Shown: piece by piece, positions 28,201-36,700 of the stretch | Layout of the letters: the number at the start of each line of letters is the position of its first letter | Position numbering within the stretch: the stretch's first letter is position 1 | Assembly: GCA_036702865.1 (NCBI GenBank) | Contig: DATNQD010000024.1 | Coordinates: 1-64,000 of the forward strand | From: Trichocoleus sp. | GTDB lineage: Bacteria; Cyanobacteriota; Cyanobacteriia; Elainellales; Elainellaceae | Reading direction: 5' to 3' | DNA: 64,000 bases | The notes under the pieces: model-generated | Database searches by the model: none | Seen by the model: the letters and a program-made list of their open reading frames with translations, nothing else | Told to the model about the DNA's origin: nothing | Made by a program: the position numbers and the translations under genes

Positions 28201-28981
28201 GCCAGCGGCAGCCCTGCCGATTTTCTTTGGTCATTTTGCTTATGGTGTCGCAAAAGTGATCCATGAGCCGTTAGCGGATGAACCTCGATTTGATATCTGC
28301 TACCACCAGGTCTACACCCAAAACACAGATGGTTTAGTAGCTGGCACGCTCCACTGGTCGCGCTACATGGGCGATCGACAGTTTGGCTGGTTGGGTACTC
28401 GTCCTACCTGCGATATTTTGATCAAACTGGATGCCTTTACCGATGCTTATGCGATCGGCAGCGTTACTGTTTCTCCTTTAGAGTCGATGATGCGCCAGCT
28501 TCAGGTGATGACTGCTCGCTACCGAATTGGGGATGGCACTGGCGGCACCTATGTAGGACCTGCCAATAACTGTTCCCAAGACTCAAATCAGGCACTCTTT
28601 GCCAGCATCCGTGCCACAGCTCATACCCTGCAAGAAAATCCCCAACTTTTACAACTTCTCTTTCAGGAAGCTGGACAGAAACAGCGATTTAGGAAGCTCC
28701 GGGCGTTGGGGAGAGATTTAGAGCGGACACTTCAACCATTTGGAGGTCCCAGAGCAGATTGGGAAAAGAATGAATACAACCTAGGTAGCACGCTCGAAGA
28801 TAATCCATTGCAGAACTTATGGACGGGGTTGGGGAGTTGGCGAACAATGCTGCCGCGCAAAGCCAGTGATGCGATCGTCCGAAAGTTTTTGAAGTACGGT
28901 GCATCGGTATGGGTGCTTCGAACGAATCAAGTCGGCGGATACGACCCAGATATTGAACCGATCGCCCCGATCACACTCTAG
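25268..28981 (+). CDS. Large membrane protein with hydrolase-like elbow and C-terminal Asn-Cys motif
   Basis: A 1237-residue protein of unknown function. Residues about 30-190 contain five or six hydrophobic segments; two more lie at about 285-305 and 325-350. The middle domain has GYSGGGEMS at 511-519, a nucleophile elbow of the alpha/beta-hydrolase type with Ser513, preceded by a LIxV/strand-like stretch. The C-terminal third (about 860-1170) has a segment ending in GPANNCSQDSNQALF with Cys1102, which resembles a papain-like or NlpC-like nucleophile site. I recall automated names such as Abi (CAAX) family protease for relatives, but I do not see the EExxxR motif of CAAX proteases. It has a clear ribosome site (AGGAGCAGCAGG) and stands alone. 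Confidence 0.6.
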   Translation: MSDTALNSWYGIIGGAFALKFDAFQRIATLHNGLWLALLIVVLSGLSLAVGQSIVLFINRVKPGRFAFSLLLNAALFTFGFLFLALSTWLIGLLPGLVSVPLSTLLTVLGLGYAPLLFGFLGALPYLGYPIGNLLSVWNLLAMVVGFATVAQIEAGSAIVYVALGWVVKQLLERTIGQPVTRLGRSLAERVAGVDLADTPQELMERVLAGVRPTQPSIGADRTPLSPVRQLIQVSGRSAPEAARAVAQTLTTQPTASTNLTVTQGSNAANPLVQLDHKTRNIPQPVKLALSLLVMAIVFVIILVLLRPIHNNLFGWHRKLPSLFRLMFDLGWIGIGAIVFAGILAPLESLGWWAGWYGDELDTMTASGATSVASPVNSRSIDRYVVYLDGIAQSGSEYTPDIEDFLMALKPALPQEMELVQGLMMYSVLNKPLDEDRPLAFLWRMADKVRWSNPAALLGLLVNLRNMIIVAVSSDKRYGPIYNQGIAQVIFDGLIERGYQPDSGVPITLIGYSGGGEMSVAAAPYLKRSIGAPIDVISIGGVMSANNNILKLEQLYHIVGDKDMVERLGPIMFPGRWKIFPLSFWNRSKRKGNITILSAGPVGHQVPGGYLDPQAKLPDGRTHLQQTIEMILQILQGKPLDAEQPIPRQTSNYALYQTAAFNRPDYYPIAQTVDLQWYRPIGNWMGRLILPTPDQRSQVRGVLFEVHYAPSEHRHLIGQTVKLRWAEQPRVRQAVKAVTKDLHFSADAEFGSLYGGTIHPDRLNHWRQVDPLESLAGPHPTDDIIVMLDQSVGVNGDTLYIDSTPIQITGRFYALVQFRQPLAGTDQFQVTHFDRASRQFSGKAEVMHLPQVVLAKAYGSYPSTTRGLEKSPFNEMGWYVYGAKDAQGRFVVQAIAPRGLFRLQPDIVLFGYEAAYTYIRKRAWADIAEQKGKITSVLCTSQSNSSDAEIQAAIDHWRVGDQALVLHTYGGIGGKQKEPAAALPIFFGHFAYGVAKVIHEPLADEPRFDICYHQVYTQNTDGLVAGTLHWSRYMGDRQFGWLGTRPTCDILIKLDAFTDAYAIGSVTVSPLESMMRQLQVMTARYRIGDGTGGTYVGPANNCSQDSNQALFASIRATAHTLQENPQLLQLLFQEAGQKQRFRKLRALGRDLERTLQPFGGPRADWEKNEYNLGSTLEDNPLQNLWTGLGSWRTMLPRKASDAIVRKFLKYGASVWVLRTNQVGGYDPDIEPIAPITL

Positions 28982-29042
28982 TTTTGGCAGCAGCAGTTTT
29001 GGCAGCAACTTCACAGGCATCAGGCAGATCGCTCCCAAAAAT

Positions 29043-29078
29043 AATCCCGAAAACAATCCCGAAAACAATCCTAAAAAC
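29043..29078. repeat. Three 12-bp tandem units
   Basis: AATCCCGAAAAC twice, then AATCCTAAAAAC, in the gap between the 1237-residue gene and the crhR terminator. Confidence 0.85.
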
Positions 29079-29103
29079 AAAAAGAGGCGACCTCTCGATC
29101 GCC
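29079..29103 (-). terminator. Probable terminator of the rimO-crhR operon
   Basis: On the minus strand GGCGA (29103-29099) pairs with TCGCC (29090-29086) around an 8-nt loop and is followed by TCTTTTTG. It is 23 nt past the crhR stop codon. The stem is short (5 bp), so strength is moderate. Confidence 0.6.
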
Positions 29104-29125
29104 CCCTTCATTCAATTACCTGATA

Positions 29126-30559
29126 TTACGACTGAGAAGGCACGGGAGCCTTGCGCTTAATCGGCTTAGATTTTGCCCCACCGTTGTTCGATCGGGGAGA
29201 ATGATGCCGAGGCCTTGGTTCATCCATCATTGGCTCATCAACATAGCCCTGATCAACACGCATCCAGCTAGGACGAATCTGATCGTATGCCATTTGCAGC
29301 GCTGCTGCCGCAATCATCTGTGGCTCAAACTCTTCACCAAGCTGAGCAATGATTGGGAGGAAGGATGCCATCCGTTCGCCCGCAAGCGCTTCGCGGAGGC
29401 TACCTTGTAGCTTCTGTAAATGTCTTGCTTCAATCTGAGCACGAGTTGGGATCGTACCTATTTCCAAGCGTTGACGAACGTGATGCTCAATATCGCGCAG
29501 CTTCCGCTTGTCTAGAGTATGAACCAGCGAGATAGCTGTACCTTCCTTACCTGCACGCCCAGTTCTGCCGATCCGGTGAACATAGCTCTCAACGCTGTCC
29601 GGTAGATCGTAGTTAATAACGTGAGTCAGATCTTCAACGTGCAGACCCCTTGCTGCAATGTCTGTTGCAACCACCCAGCGCACCTGACGCTGACGGAACC
29701 GCAGTAAGAGACGCTCCCGCTGAGATTGGCTCAAATCACCGTGGTATTCATCGACGCTGTGACCTGCAGCCTGCAGTTGGCGAGTTAGCTCAGCCGCCGC
29801 TTTACGGGTGCGAACAAAGATCAGCGCTGATTCTGGATCTTCCATTTCCAGAATTGGCTGCAGTGCTCTGGCTTTTGTCCAGCCGCGCGGCACAATATAA
29901 GCAACCTGATTAATCCGAGTGGGTGCAGCTTTGGGCTGCTCAACAGTAACGGTAACGGGAGAACGTAAGAATTTCGTTGCCAGTTCCCGAACCGAGGGTT
30001 CCATCGTGGCAGAGAAGAAGGCGGTTTGCCGCTCTCCTGGAGCCTGACTGAGGATTTTCTCCACATCTTGAATGAAGCCCATATTGAGCATTTCATCTGC
30101 TTCATCCAGCACCAGCCAGTTGAGCTGGTTGAGTTTGAGTGCGCCCCGGTTTAACATGTCTAGCACTCGTCCGGGTGTGCCAACAACAACCTGGCAGCCG
30201 CGCTGTAAACGACGTACCTGAAGATCGATCGCCTGTCCGCCATAAATTGGAACCAGGTTTAGGCGACGATCGTGGCTCAGCGTCCGCATCGATTGATAGA
30301 CCTGGAGCGCGAGTTCGCGGGTTGGCGTCAAGATCAACGCTTGAACGGCGTTGCTATTTAGGTCAATCCGGTCTAGCAGAGGCAGTGAGAAGGCAGCAGT
30401 TTTGCCTGTTCCGGTCTGCGCCTGACCAACCACATCCCGACCCGATAGCAGGTGAGGAATGGCTTGTGCTTGAATGGCTGTCGGGACGGTGAAACCTGAT
30501 TTTTCGAGATGGCGAACCCGTGCTTCTGACAAACCTAAGCTATTGAAAGAGAGTGTCAT
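29126..30559 (-). CDS. crhR: DEAD-box RNA helicase, CrhR-like
   Basis: A 477-residue ATP-dependent RNA helicase with all core motifs: the Q motif (TAIQAQAIP), AQTGTGKT, PTRELA, TPGRVLD, DEAD, SAT, and HRIGRTGRAG in the second RecA domain. A C-terminal extension (about 375-477) ends in a basic Arg/Lys/Ser tail. Length, tail and position behind rimO match CrhR of Synechocystis, a redox- and cold-induced helicase encoded in a rimO-crhR operon with autoregulated transcript processing. Only 13 nt separate it from rimO here, so co-transcription is very likely. Confidence 0.9.
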   Translation of the reverse strand: MTLSFNSLGLSEARVRHLEKSGFTVPTAIQAQAIPHLLSGRDVVGQAQTGTGKTAAFSLPLLDRIDLNSNAVQALILTPTRELALQVYQSMRTLSHDRRLNLVPIYGGQAIDLQVRRLQRGCQVVVGTPGRVLDMLNRGALKLNQLNWLVLDEADEMLNMGFIQDVEKILSQAPGERQTAFFSATMEPSVRELATKFLRSPVTVTVEQPKAAPTRINQVAYIVPRGWTKARALQPILEMEDPESALIFVRTRKAAAELTRQLQAAGHSVDEYHGDLSQSQRERLLLRFRQRQVRWVVATDIAARGLHVEDLTHVINYDLPDSVESYVHRIGRTGRAGKEGTAISLVHTLDKRKLRDIEHHVRQRLEIGTIPTRAQIEARHLQKLQGSLREALAGERMASFLPIIAQLGEEFEPQMIAAAALQMAYDQIRPSWMRVDQGYVDEPMMDEPRPRHHSPRSNNGGAKSKPIKRKAPVPSQS

Positions 30560-30572
30560 TGAATCTCCTTAA

Positions 30573-31937
30573 TTAAGGGTGAACAGAGACACGGCTGAAC
30601 GCGCCTCGCAATTGAGTTTTGGAATCGGCAATTTGACCGTGGAGGTCATACACATCAGCATCGGTAACCACAACAGGGATAATTGATCCCAGTCGCGCTG
30701 AACCCTGTACATAAACCAAGCCATCGACTTCTGGCGCAAAGCGAGCAGAGCGACCGACCAGTTCGCCCGTTTCCGGGTTTTCCTGTTCAATCAAAACATC
30801 GACAACCTTACCGATTTCAGCCTGATTTTTCTTGAGCGAAATAGACTGCTGCATTGTCATCAGTGCATCGCGGCGATCGTCCATCACCGACTGAGGCACC
30901 TGATCCGGCAGGTCATAAGCAGGCGTGCCTTCCTCAGGGGAGAAAGTGAAAACGCCAACGTGATCAAACTCATGACGCTGCACAAATTGCAGCAGATGCT
31001 CAAAATGTTCATCGGTTTCGCCCGGAAAACCGACGATAAACGTGGTGCGGAGGACAGCATTGGGGAGCGCTTCCTTAATGCGTTCGATAATGCCATCATT
31101 GACGCGACCTTGCCAGGGACGATTCATCGCCCGGAGCACTTCCGGATGCGAATGTTGCAGCGGCAAATCCAAATAGGGTAGAACATTGGGCGTTTCTCGG
31201 ATTGCCTCTAACACTTTTGGTGTTAAGCCCGTTGGGTAAGCGTAATGCATCCGAATCCAGGGGATCTCAACTTTACCAAGTGCCCGCAGGAGTTCGGCAA
31301 GCTTGGGTTCACCATACAGGTCAAGCCCATAGTTCGTTGTGATCTGAGAAATTAGGATGATTTCTTGTACCCCTTCTGCTGCAAGCTGTTCAGCTTCTTT
31401 AACAATCGACTCGATCGAGCGGGATCGCTGGTTGCCGCGCAATTTAGGGATGATGCAGAAAGCACAGCGATAATCACAGCCTTCCGCCACCCGTAGATAG
31501 GCGACACCTTCCGTCGTCGTGCGATAGCGAGGGGTTGCTTCGTCAGCAATGTAAATTGGTTCAGCGGTAATTTCTTTAACCCGCTCACCTAGTTCAGCCC
31601 GTTGAATGACCTGAACAATTTTTTGATAGTCCCCTGTTCCGACAACTGCGACTGCTTCCGGTAGCTCATCCAGCAGTTCTTGCTGAAAGTGCTGTGCCAT
31701 GCAGCCCGTAATCACGATCTTTTTGTTTGCTTCTGCCAGTTCAACTAAGGTGCGAACCGATTCTTCGCGTGCTGCCTGGATGAAGCTACATGTATTAACG
31801 ATAACGTAATCTGCGAGTTCTTCGTTGGAATCGACTTGATAACCAGATTGAACCAACAGACCGAGCATATGCTCTGAATCGATTCGATTTTTCTCGCAAC
31901 CCAAGTGTGTGATTGCAATTGTTGGCTTTTCGCCCAT
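30573..31937 (-). CDS. rimO: Ribosomal protein S12 methylthiotransferase RimO
   Basis: A 454-residue radical-SAM enzyme that methylthiolates Asp88 of ribosomal protein S12. The N-terminal MTTase domain has its cluster cysteines Cys14, Cys50 and Cys79. The radical SAM cluster motif CxxxCxxC is at Cys154, Cys158 and Cys161 ([10 protein letters not shown]). A C-terminal TRAM domain follows (about 370-440). It is the first gene of the rimO-crhR pair, and its promoter should lie in the 388-bp gap shared with btpA. Confidence 0.95.
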   Translation of the reverse strand: MGEKPTIAITHLGCEKNRIDSEHMLGLLVQSGYQVDSNEELADYVIVNTCSFIQAAREESVRTLVELAEANKKIVITGCMAQHFQQELLDELPEAVAVVGTGDYQKIVQVIQRAELGERVKEITAEPIYIADEATPRYRTTTEGVAYLRVAEGCDYRCAFCIIPKLRGNQRSRSIESIVKEAEQLAAEGVQEIILISQITTNYGLDLYGEPKLAELLRALGKVEIPWIRMHYAYPTGLTPKVLEAIRETPNVLPYLDLPLQHSHPEVLRAMNRPWQGRVNDGIIERIKEALPNAVLRTTFIVGFPGETDEHFEHLLQFVQRHEFDHVGVFTFSPEEGTPAYDLPDQVPQSVMDDRRDALMTMQQSISLKKNQAEIGKVVDVLIEQENPETGELVGRSARFAPEVDGLVYVQGSARLGSIIPVVVTDADVYDLHGQIADSKTQLRGAFSRVSVHP

Positions 31938-32325
31938 GCAGTTAACCGTATATTGAACGAGACAAACAGAATAGTCTTAACTTGCGAACTTACTTGCGAA
32001 ATGGAGCGATCGCGTCATCAACGGACTAGACTTCTGCCTCTCTGGTCACCTGCGCTCATTCGTTCAACTCAATTCCTAAACTGAGTCACTAGAATTAGCT
32101 GCTGGCGCGTACCGTCAACTGCAATCGCGTATGCTAATTATCTTACCCGAAATCAATCTTAACATACGACCGGGTAGTCTGTGTCAGAACCTAAAAACTT
32201 TCTGATTCGAGCAGAGACGAAGCCTCGAGGCGCATTGCTGTTAAAGTAGGTCTATGGGGCACAGAGTGCTCTTGTGCTTCCTGATGTTGTTTACCATTGC
32301 CGAGTCCGATTTCAACTGAAGACAA
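31938..32325. other. Divergent intergenic region between rimO and btpA
   Basis: 388 bp with no gene, carrying the promoters and leaders of both divergent genes. No riboswitch-like fold or tRNA was recognised. Its length fits the long regulated leader known for the Synechocystis rimO-crhR transcript, but I see no specific conserved element. Confidence 0.4.
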
Positions 32326-33174
32326 GTGGACTTAAAACAGATTTTCAAAACCGCCAATCCCATCATCGGTGTTGTTCATTTGCTGCCGTTGCCCACGTCT
32401 CCTCGTTGGGGAGGTAGCCTCAAAGCCGTGATTGACCGTGCAGAACAAGAAGCAACGGCACTGGCGTCGGGGGGCGTTGACGGCATTATTGTCGAGAATT
32501 TTTTTGATGCGCCTTTTGCCAAAGATGCTGTTGATCCTGCTGTCGTCAGTGCGATGAGTTTAGTTGTACAGCGATTAACCAGTCTAGTGACGCTGCCGCT
32601 GGGGTTAAACGTTCTGCGGAATGATGCCCGGAGCGCACTGGCGATCGCATCTTGTGTTCAGTCACAGTTTATTCGGGTCAATGTGCTGACGGGCGTTATG
32701 GCAACTGATCAGGGCTTCATTGAAGGTCAAGCGCATCAGCTCCTGCGCTATCGACGTGAATTAGGAAGTGATGTCAAAATTTTGGCGGATGTGCTCGTTA
32801 AACATGCTCGTCCATTAGGTTCACCAAACTTAACAACTGCGGTTCAAGAAACGATCGAGCGCGGTTTGGCAGACGGCGTCATTTTATCGGGATGGGCAAC
32901 CGGTAGCCCGCCGAGCCTGGAAGATCTGGAGCTTGCCAGTGCTGCTGCAAACGGGACGCCTGTGTTCATTGGCAGTGGCGCAAGCTGGGAGAATATTCCG
33001 CAATTGATTCAGGCAGCCGATGGGGTGATTGTGTCCAGTTCCCTGAAGCGGCGCGGCAAAATTGAGCAACCGATCGATCCCATTCGCGTGAGCCAATTTG
33101 TGGAAGCAATGCGGCGGAGTTTGGCGGTGAAAGAGCAATCTCAAGTTCCAAATTCTGTGCCAGTTCACTCTTAA
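32326..33174 (+). CDS. btpA: Photosystem I biogenesis protein BtpA
   Basis: A 282-residue BtpA/SgcQ-family TIM-barrel protein. The opening PIIGVVHLLPLPTSPRW and the central DGIIVENFFDAPF and LGLNVLRNDA match the family closely. In Synechocystis BtpA is a peripheral thylakoid protein that stabilises PsaA/PsaB reaction-centre proteins, notably in the cold; its enzymatic activity, if any, is unknown. The start used is GTG at 32326 because no upstream ATG fits. It is divergent from rimO. Confidence 0.92.
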   Translation: MDLKQIFKTANPIIGVVHLLPLPTSPRWGGSLKAVIDRAEQEATALASGGVDGIIVENFFDAPFAKDAVDPAVVSAMSLVVQRLTSLVTLPLGLNVLRNDARSALAIASCVQSQFIRVNVLTGVMATDQGFIEGQAHQLLRYRRELGSDVKILADVLVKHARPLGSPNLTTAVQETIERGLADGVILSGWATGSPPSLEDLELASAAANGTPVFIGSGASWENIPQLIQAADGVIVSSSLKRRGKIEQPIDPIRVSQFVEAMRRSLAVKEQSQVPNSVPVHS

Positions 33175-33315
33175 AAAACCACCCACTGGGAGACTGACTC
33201 TCTTGAGCCGATCGCATCTCTAGCGGTTTGAGCCAGAATAGATAAGTCAAGATAGAGTCTGCTGACTTATAAATAAAGCTTGACTGGTAAAATTTCACGC
33301 TTCGCAAGAGGTTAT

Positions 33316-34254
33316 ATGAGTAGCCGTCGCCGCCAAGCTCCTTGGATTCAGCGGAATTCGCGTTATTTAATCGCCGCTGTTGCCGTTTTAGGAGCAATCA
33401 ATACGGGATATATCACTGCCACTAAGCTGTTTGGAGGCGAGACAGCCTGCCCTACCAGTGGTTGTGAACAGGTTTTGTCTAGCGGTTATGCCTATGTATT
33501 TGGCTTGCCGCTGGCGCTGTTTGGGTTATTTGCCTATTTAGCAATGGCAGCGTTTGCTCTTGCTCCTTTGGCAATTAATCCCGAAAAAAATAAGCCGCTC
33601 CGAGCAGAAGTTGAAAACTGGACTTGGCTGCTGCTATTTCTGGGCGCAACTGCCATGCTGGTTTTCAGCGGCTACCTGATGTTCATTATGTTCAGTCAGT
33701 TTGTCGCGGTGTATGGCACAAAGGGACTTTGCTTCTACTGTTTAGCGTCAGCATTGTTTGCCCTGTCTCTGTTTGTCCTGACGCTGGTAGGGCGTGCCTG
33801 GGAAGACCGAGGACAATTATTCTTCTCTGGGATTATCATCGCGCTAATCACGATCGTTGGAGCATTGGGAGTCTATGCCAATGTGGGAGGGTCAGCAACG
33901 GCTGAGGTTCCAGGGCAGGCAGGACCACCGATTCAGGCATCATCAGGGCAGGCTGAACTGGAGTTGGCTCGTCATCTTAAACAGATTGGCGCAAAGATGT
34001 ATGGAGCTTATTGGTGTCCACATTGCCATGACCAAAAGGAACTGTTTGGCAGACAAGCATTCAAAGAAATCACTTATGTTGAGTGTGCACCAGATGGGCA
34101 AAATGCTCAAACTGACCTTTGCCAAACCAAAAAGATTGAGGGTTTCCCCACCTGGGAGATCAACGGCAAGCTTTATCCGGGAACCCAAACTCTGCAACAG
34201 TTAGCAGACGAATCTGGCTATCAGGGAGCGCGAAACTTCCAAAGTGGCGGTTAA
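33316..34254 (+). CDS. Vitamin K epoxide reductase-thioredoxin fusion protein
   Basis: A 312-residue thylakoid or plasma membrane oxidoreductase that introduces disulfides using quinone as electron acceptor. The VKOR domain has four or five membrane helices (about 16-180) with the loop pair Cys45/Cys50 and the active-site CxxC at Cys139/Cys142 (GLCFYC). A thioredoxin-like domain follows from about 215 with CPHC at 234-237 and an extra pair, Cys257 and Cys269. This is the layout of cyanobacterial and plant LTO1. The ATG at 33316 is preferred over 33280. Its TAA overlaps the stop codon of the converging kinase gene. Confidence 0.93.
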   Translation: MSSRRRQAPWIQRNSRYLIAAVAVLGAINTGYITATKLFGGETACPTSGCEQVLSSGYAYVFGLPLALFGLFAYLAMAAFALAPLAINPEKNKPLRAEVENWTWLLLFLGATAMLVFSGYLMFIMFSQFVAVYGTKGLCFYCLASALFALSLFVLTLVGRAWEDRGQLFFSGIIIALITIVGALGVYANVGGSATAEVPGQAGPPIQASSGQAELELARHLKQIGAKMYGAYWCPHCHDQKELFGRQAFKEITYVECAPDGQNAQTDLCQTKKIEGFPTWEINGKLYPGTQTLQQLADESGYQGARNFQSGG

Positions 34255-36434
34255 CGTTTTGTTTGCGTTAACGGTGCTGAAGTAACAGGCTTTGGCGGCT
34301 CTAAGCCTCCAGTCAAGCTAACGCTCGATCGAGCGACAATGACCGAAACCCCCGCCAGGAAAAATGCGATCGTTGGGGCAACGCTGGGAATCCAGAGATG
34401 GAAGCTAAAAGCGACAAATGTTGTTCCGGCGATCGTGCCAATTAAAACAATTGTGCCTAGCCCTAAGCGCAGGGGACGACGGTACACAACCCAAACAAAG
34501 CCACTGCCGATCGCTGCCCAAGTGCCAATCCACAGCAGTTCTGTCCATTCTGGAATGAAGTGAAAGAGCGGCTGTTGATCGATCGATGCTTGCAGAATTT
34601 GACTGACAATTTGAGCGTGAACTGCCACGCCTGGCATTTTATGTTCTGTTTGAGTGCCGCCACTGAAAGGCGTGAAGAACAAATCTTTGCCGCTTGGGGC
34701 AGTGGTACCAATCAAAACGACTTTATCTTTGACCCACTCTGGCTTAATTTTGCCTTGAAGCACTGCTGTAAAAGCGATCGTTTGGGCGGGTGAGTTGGGC
34801 GAACGGTAATCCAATAACGTTTGATAGCCTTTTCCGGCATCCTCGCTGTGGTAACCACCAGACGTTTGCTCTAGCGGCAAAAACAGCGCAGCACCTAGCT
34901 GCATATTTCCGGGAGACACAGGGCTATTTTGAGGCTGAATCTGCTCGGTTGCCAGGTATTTGAGAGCAATTTGCAGCGCGAATGATGTATAAGTTGTTCC
35001 CTGAGACGAGCCAAATAGTAAGCCTCGCCGGACGACGCCATCGGGATCGATCGGAAAATCACTAAAGCCAATCTGCTCAGAGGGTAATGTTGACGGGGCA
35101 GGAGTGCCGATCGTGCCATTTTCAGCAAACGTCATAATGGTGATAACCCCTGCGGCTCGGAGCTGCTGCATCAGGTTTGCGTGTCCTGGTTCCTGCGGTA
35201 ATTCTCGGTGCAGGTCAAGCCCGATGACACGAGGTTGATATTGGCTAAGGGTTTTGATGACTTGAGCCACGTCCTGATCACTGGGAGTCGATCGACGCAA
35301 CGCTTGGAGATCAGATTCTGTGATCTCAACTAACAGGAGCCGGGGATCAGTGCCGCGATCGGGGCGAAGCCGAACGATTTGATCATAAGCAGAGAGTTCT
35401 GGAGCTTGAAGCCAGCCGAGACTGCGCGCGCCGCCGAGTAGCCCGGTCACTGCAAGCGTTGTGAGTGCGATCGTCCGCCATGCCTTGGGCTGCTTTGAAC
35501 GAACAGGTCGAGGAGCCATTCCCCGGTGATCAAATGTGTTTGTTTGATCAGTTTCAAAATCAAGCGGTTCTGATCGCAGCAACGCTGAAGGCAGAGTAGT
35601 GGTATCGCTGAGTGAGTCAGATAAACGATCGAGTGCTTGAAGTGCCTCAGTTGCAGACTGATATCGCTGGCTAAAGTGGTAGCGTACCAGTCGGGTCAGA
35701 ATTGCCTGAAGTCGGGGCGTAATTTCTGCCTGATTTTGCCAGACAAATTCGCCAGTGCTGGAGTCGGTAAGGAACTGGGCGGGTTGTAGCCCGGTTAAGG
35801 CTTGAATCGTTGTCACTCCTAACGAATATAAATCACTGCAGTAGCGGGGCTTACCAGCCAGTTGCTCCATTGCCGTATATCCGGGTGTGCCAATGCTGAT
35901 GGTGAGGGTGGAATGTCCCGGTTCTGTACTCAATTGGCTGTGAATTTCTTTGACTGCGCCGAAATCAATCAACACAAATTGACCATCCGGACGGCGAATC
36001 AGGTTTGCAGGTTTGATATCTCGGTGGATGACATGGTGATGATGCACAAACTCCAGAATGTCTAATCCATTGCGGAGGAAGTCGATCGCCTGAGTTTCTG
36101 TCCAGCGATGAGAAGGCGAAAGTTCCTGGCTCAGAGGGGTTCCGGCAATAAATTCCTGAACCAGATAGAACTCATGATCTTGCTCAAAAAATTCGAGAAA
36201 GGTGGGAATTTGGGGATGCTCTCCCAGCTTTTCCAGCGTTGCCGCTTCTGTTTTAAATAATCTCCGGGCAACCTCTAAGTAATGGGCATCCGTCTTAATA
36301 GGCTTGAAATGCTTGACGACACAGCGAGGCTGCTCAGGCTGCTGCAAATCTTCAGCCAAATAAGTTTGACCAAAGCCGCCTGCACCTAAGACTGCGATCA
36401 GTTTGTATCGTTCCCTCAACAACAGCCCTAGCAT
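34251..36434 (-). CDS. Serine/threonine protein kinase with CHASE2 sensor domain
   Basis: A 727-residue transmembrane kinase. The kinase domain (about 10-270) is complete: glycine loop GAGGFGQ, Lys41, HRDIKPAN with Asp139, and DFG at 157-159. A membrane helix at about 321-341 leads to an extracytoplasmic CHASE2 domain (about 345-620), and three C-terminal helices follow (about 630-715). The kinase and its final helices therefore flank an external ligand sensor; the ligand is unknown. It is divergent from a second kinase gene (36701), which suggests duplication or shared control. Confidence 0.92.
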   Translation of the reverse strand: MLGLLLRERYKLIAVLGAGGFGQTYLAEDLQQPEQPRCVVKHFKPIKTDAHYLEVARRLFKTEAATLEKLGEHPQIPTFLEFFEQDHEFYLVQEFIAGTPLSQELSPSHRWTETQAIDFLRNGLDILEFVHHHHVIHRDIKPANLIRRPDGQFVLIDFGAVKEIHSQLSTEPGHSTLTISIGTPGYTAMEQLAGKPRYCSDLYSLGVTTIQALTGLQPAQFLTDSSTGEFVWQNQAEITPRLQAILTRLVRYHFSQRYQSATEALQALDRLSDSLSDTTTLPSALLRSEPLDFETDQTNTFDHRGMAPRPVRSKQPKAWRTIALTTLAVTGLLGGARSLGWLQAPELSAYDQIVRLRPDRGTDPRLLLVEITESDLQALRRSTPSDQDVAQVIKTLSQYQPRVIGLDLHRELPQEPGHANLMQQLRAAGVITIMTFAENGTIGTPAPSTLPSEQIGFSDFPIDPDGVVRRGLLFGSSQGTTYTSFALQIALKYLATEQIQPQNSPVSPGNMQLGAALFLPLEQTSGGYHSEDAGKGYQTLLDYRSPNSPAQTIAFTAVLQGKIKPEWVKDKVVLIGTTAPSGKDLFFTPFSGGTQTEHKMPGVAVHAQIVSQILQASIDQQPLFHFIPEWTELLWIGTWAAIGSGFVWVVYRRPLRLGLGTIVLIGTIAGTTFVAFSFHLWIPSVAPTIAFFLAGVSVIVARSSVSLTGGLEPPKPVTSAPLTQTKR

Positions 36435-36700
36435 GATGACGATTTATCCATTCCTTCCTGATTTTGGCATAGGGGAAGAAGACGAGACGGGAGAGGCAAT
36501 CCTTATTTTTATTCAGTAGCAAATGATATAAATCCGTTTGGTTCTGCCAGCGAGGTCAAGGACGATGCGATGTTCTTCTACCCGTTGTGGGGTTGAGGGT
36601 TGTTAAAGATGTAACGCCTGGCTGGAAGCGCAAGCAGTATGCTAAAGAAAAGCCTTGGTTTGGGGCATGCTTTGACTTCCTGATTTTATCTGGCGTACCG

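Noticed and set aside
25268-28981. CAAX protease assignment for the 1237-residue protein
   Set aside because: The EExxxR and FxxxH motifs of CAAX/Abi proteases are not visible in the membrane segments.
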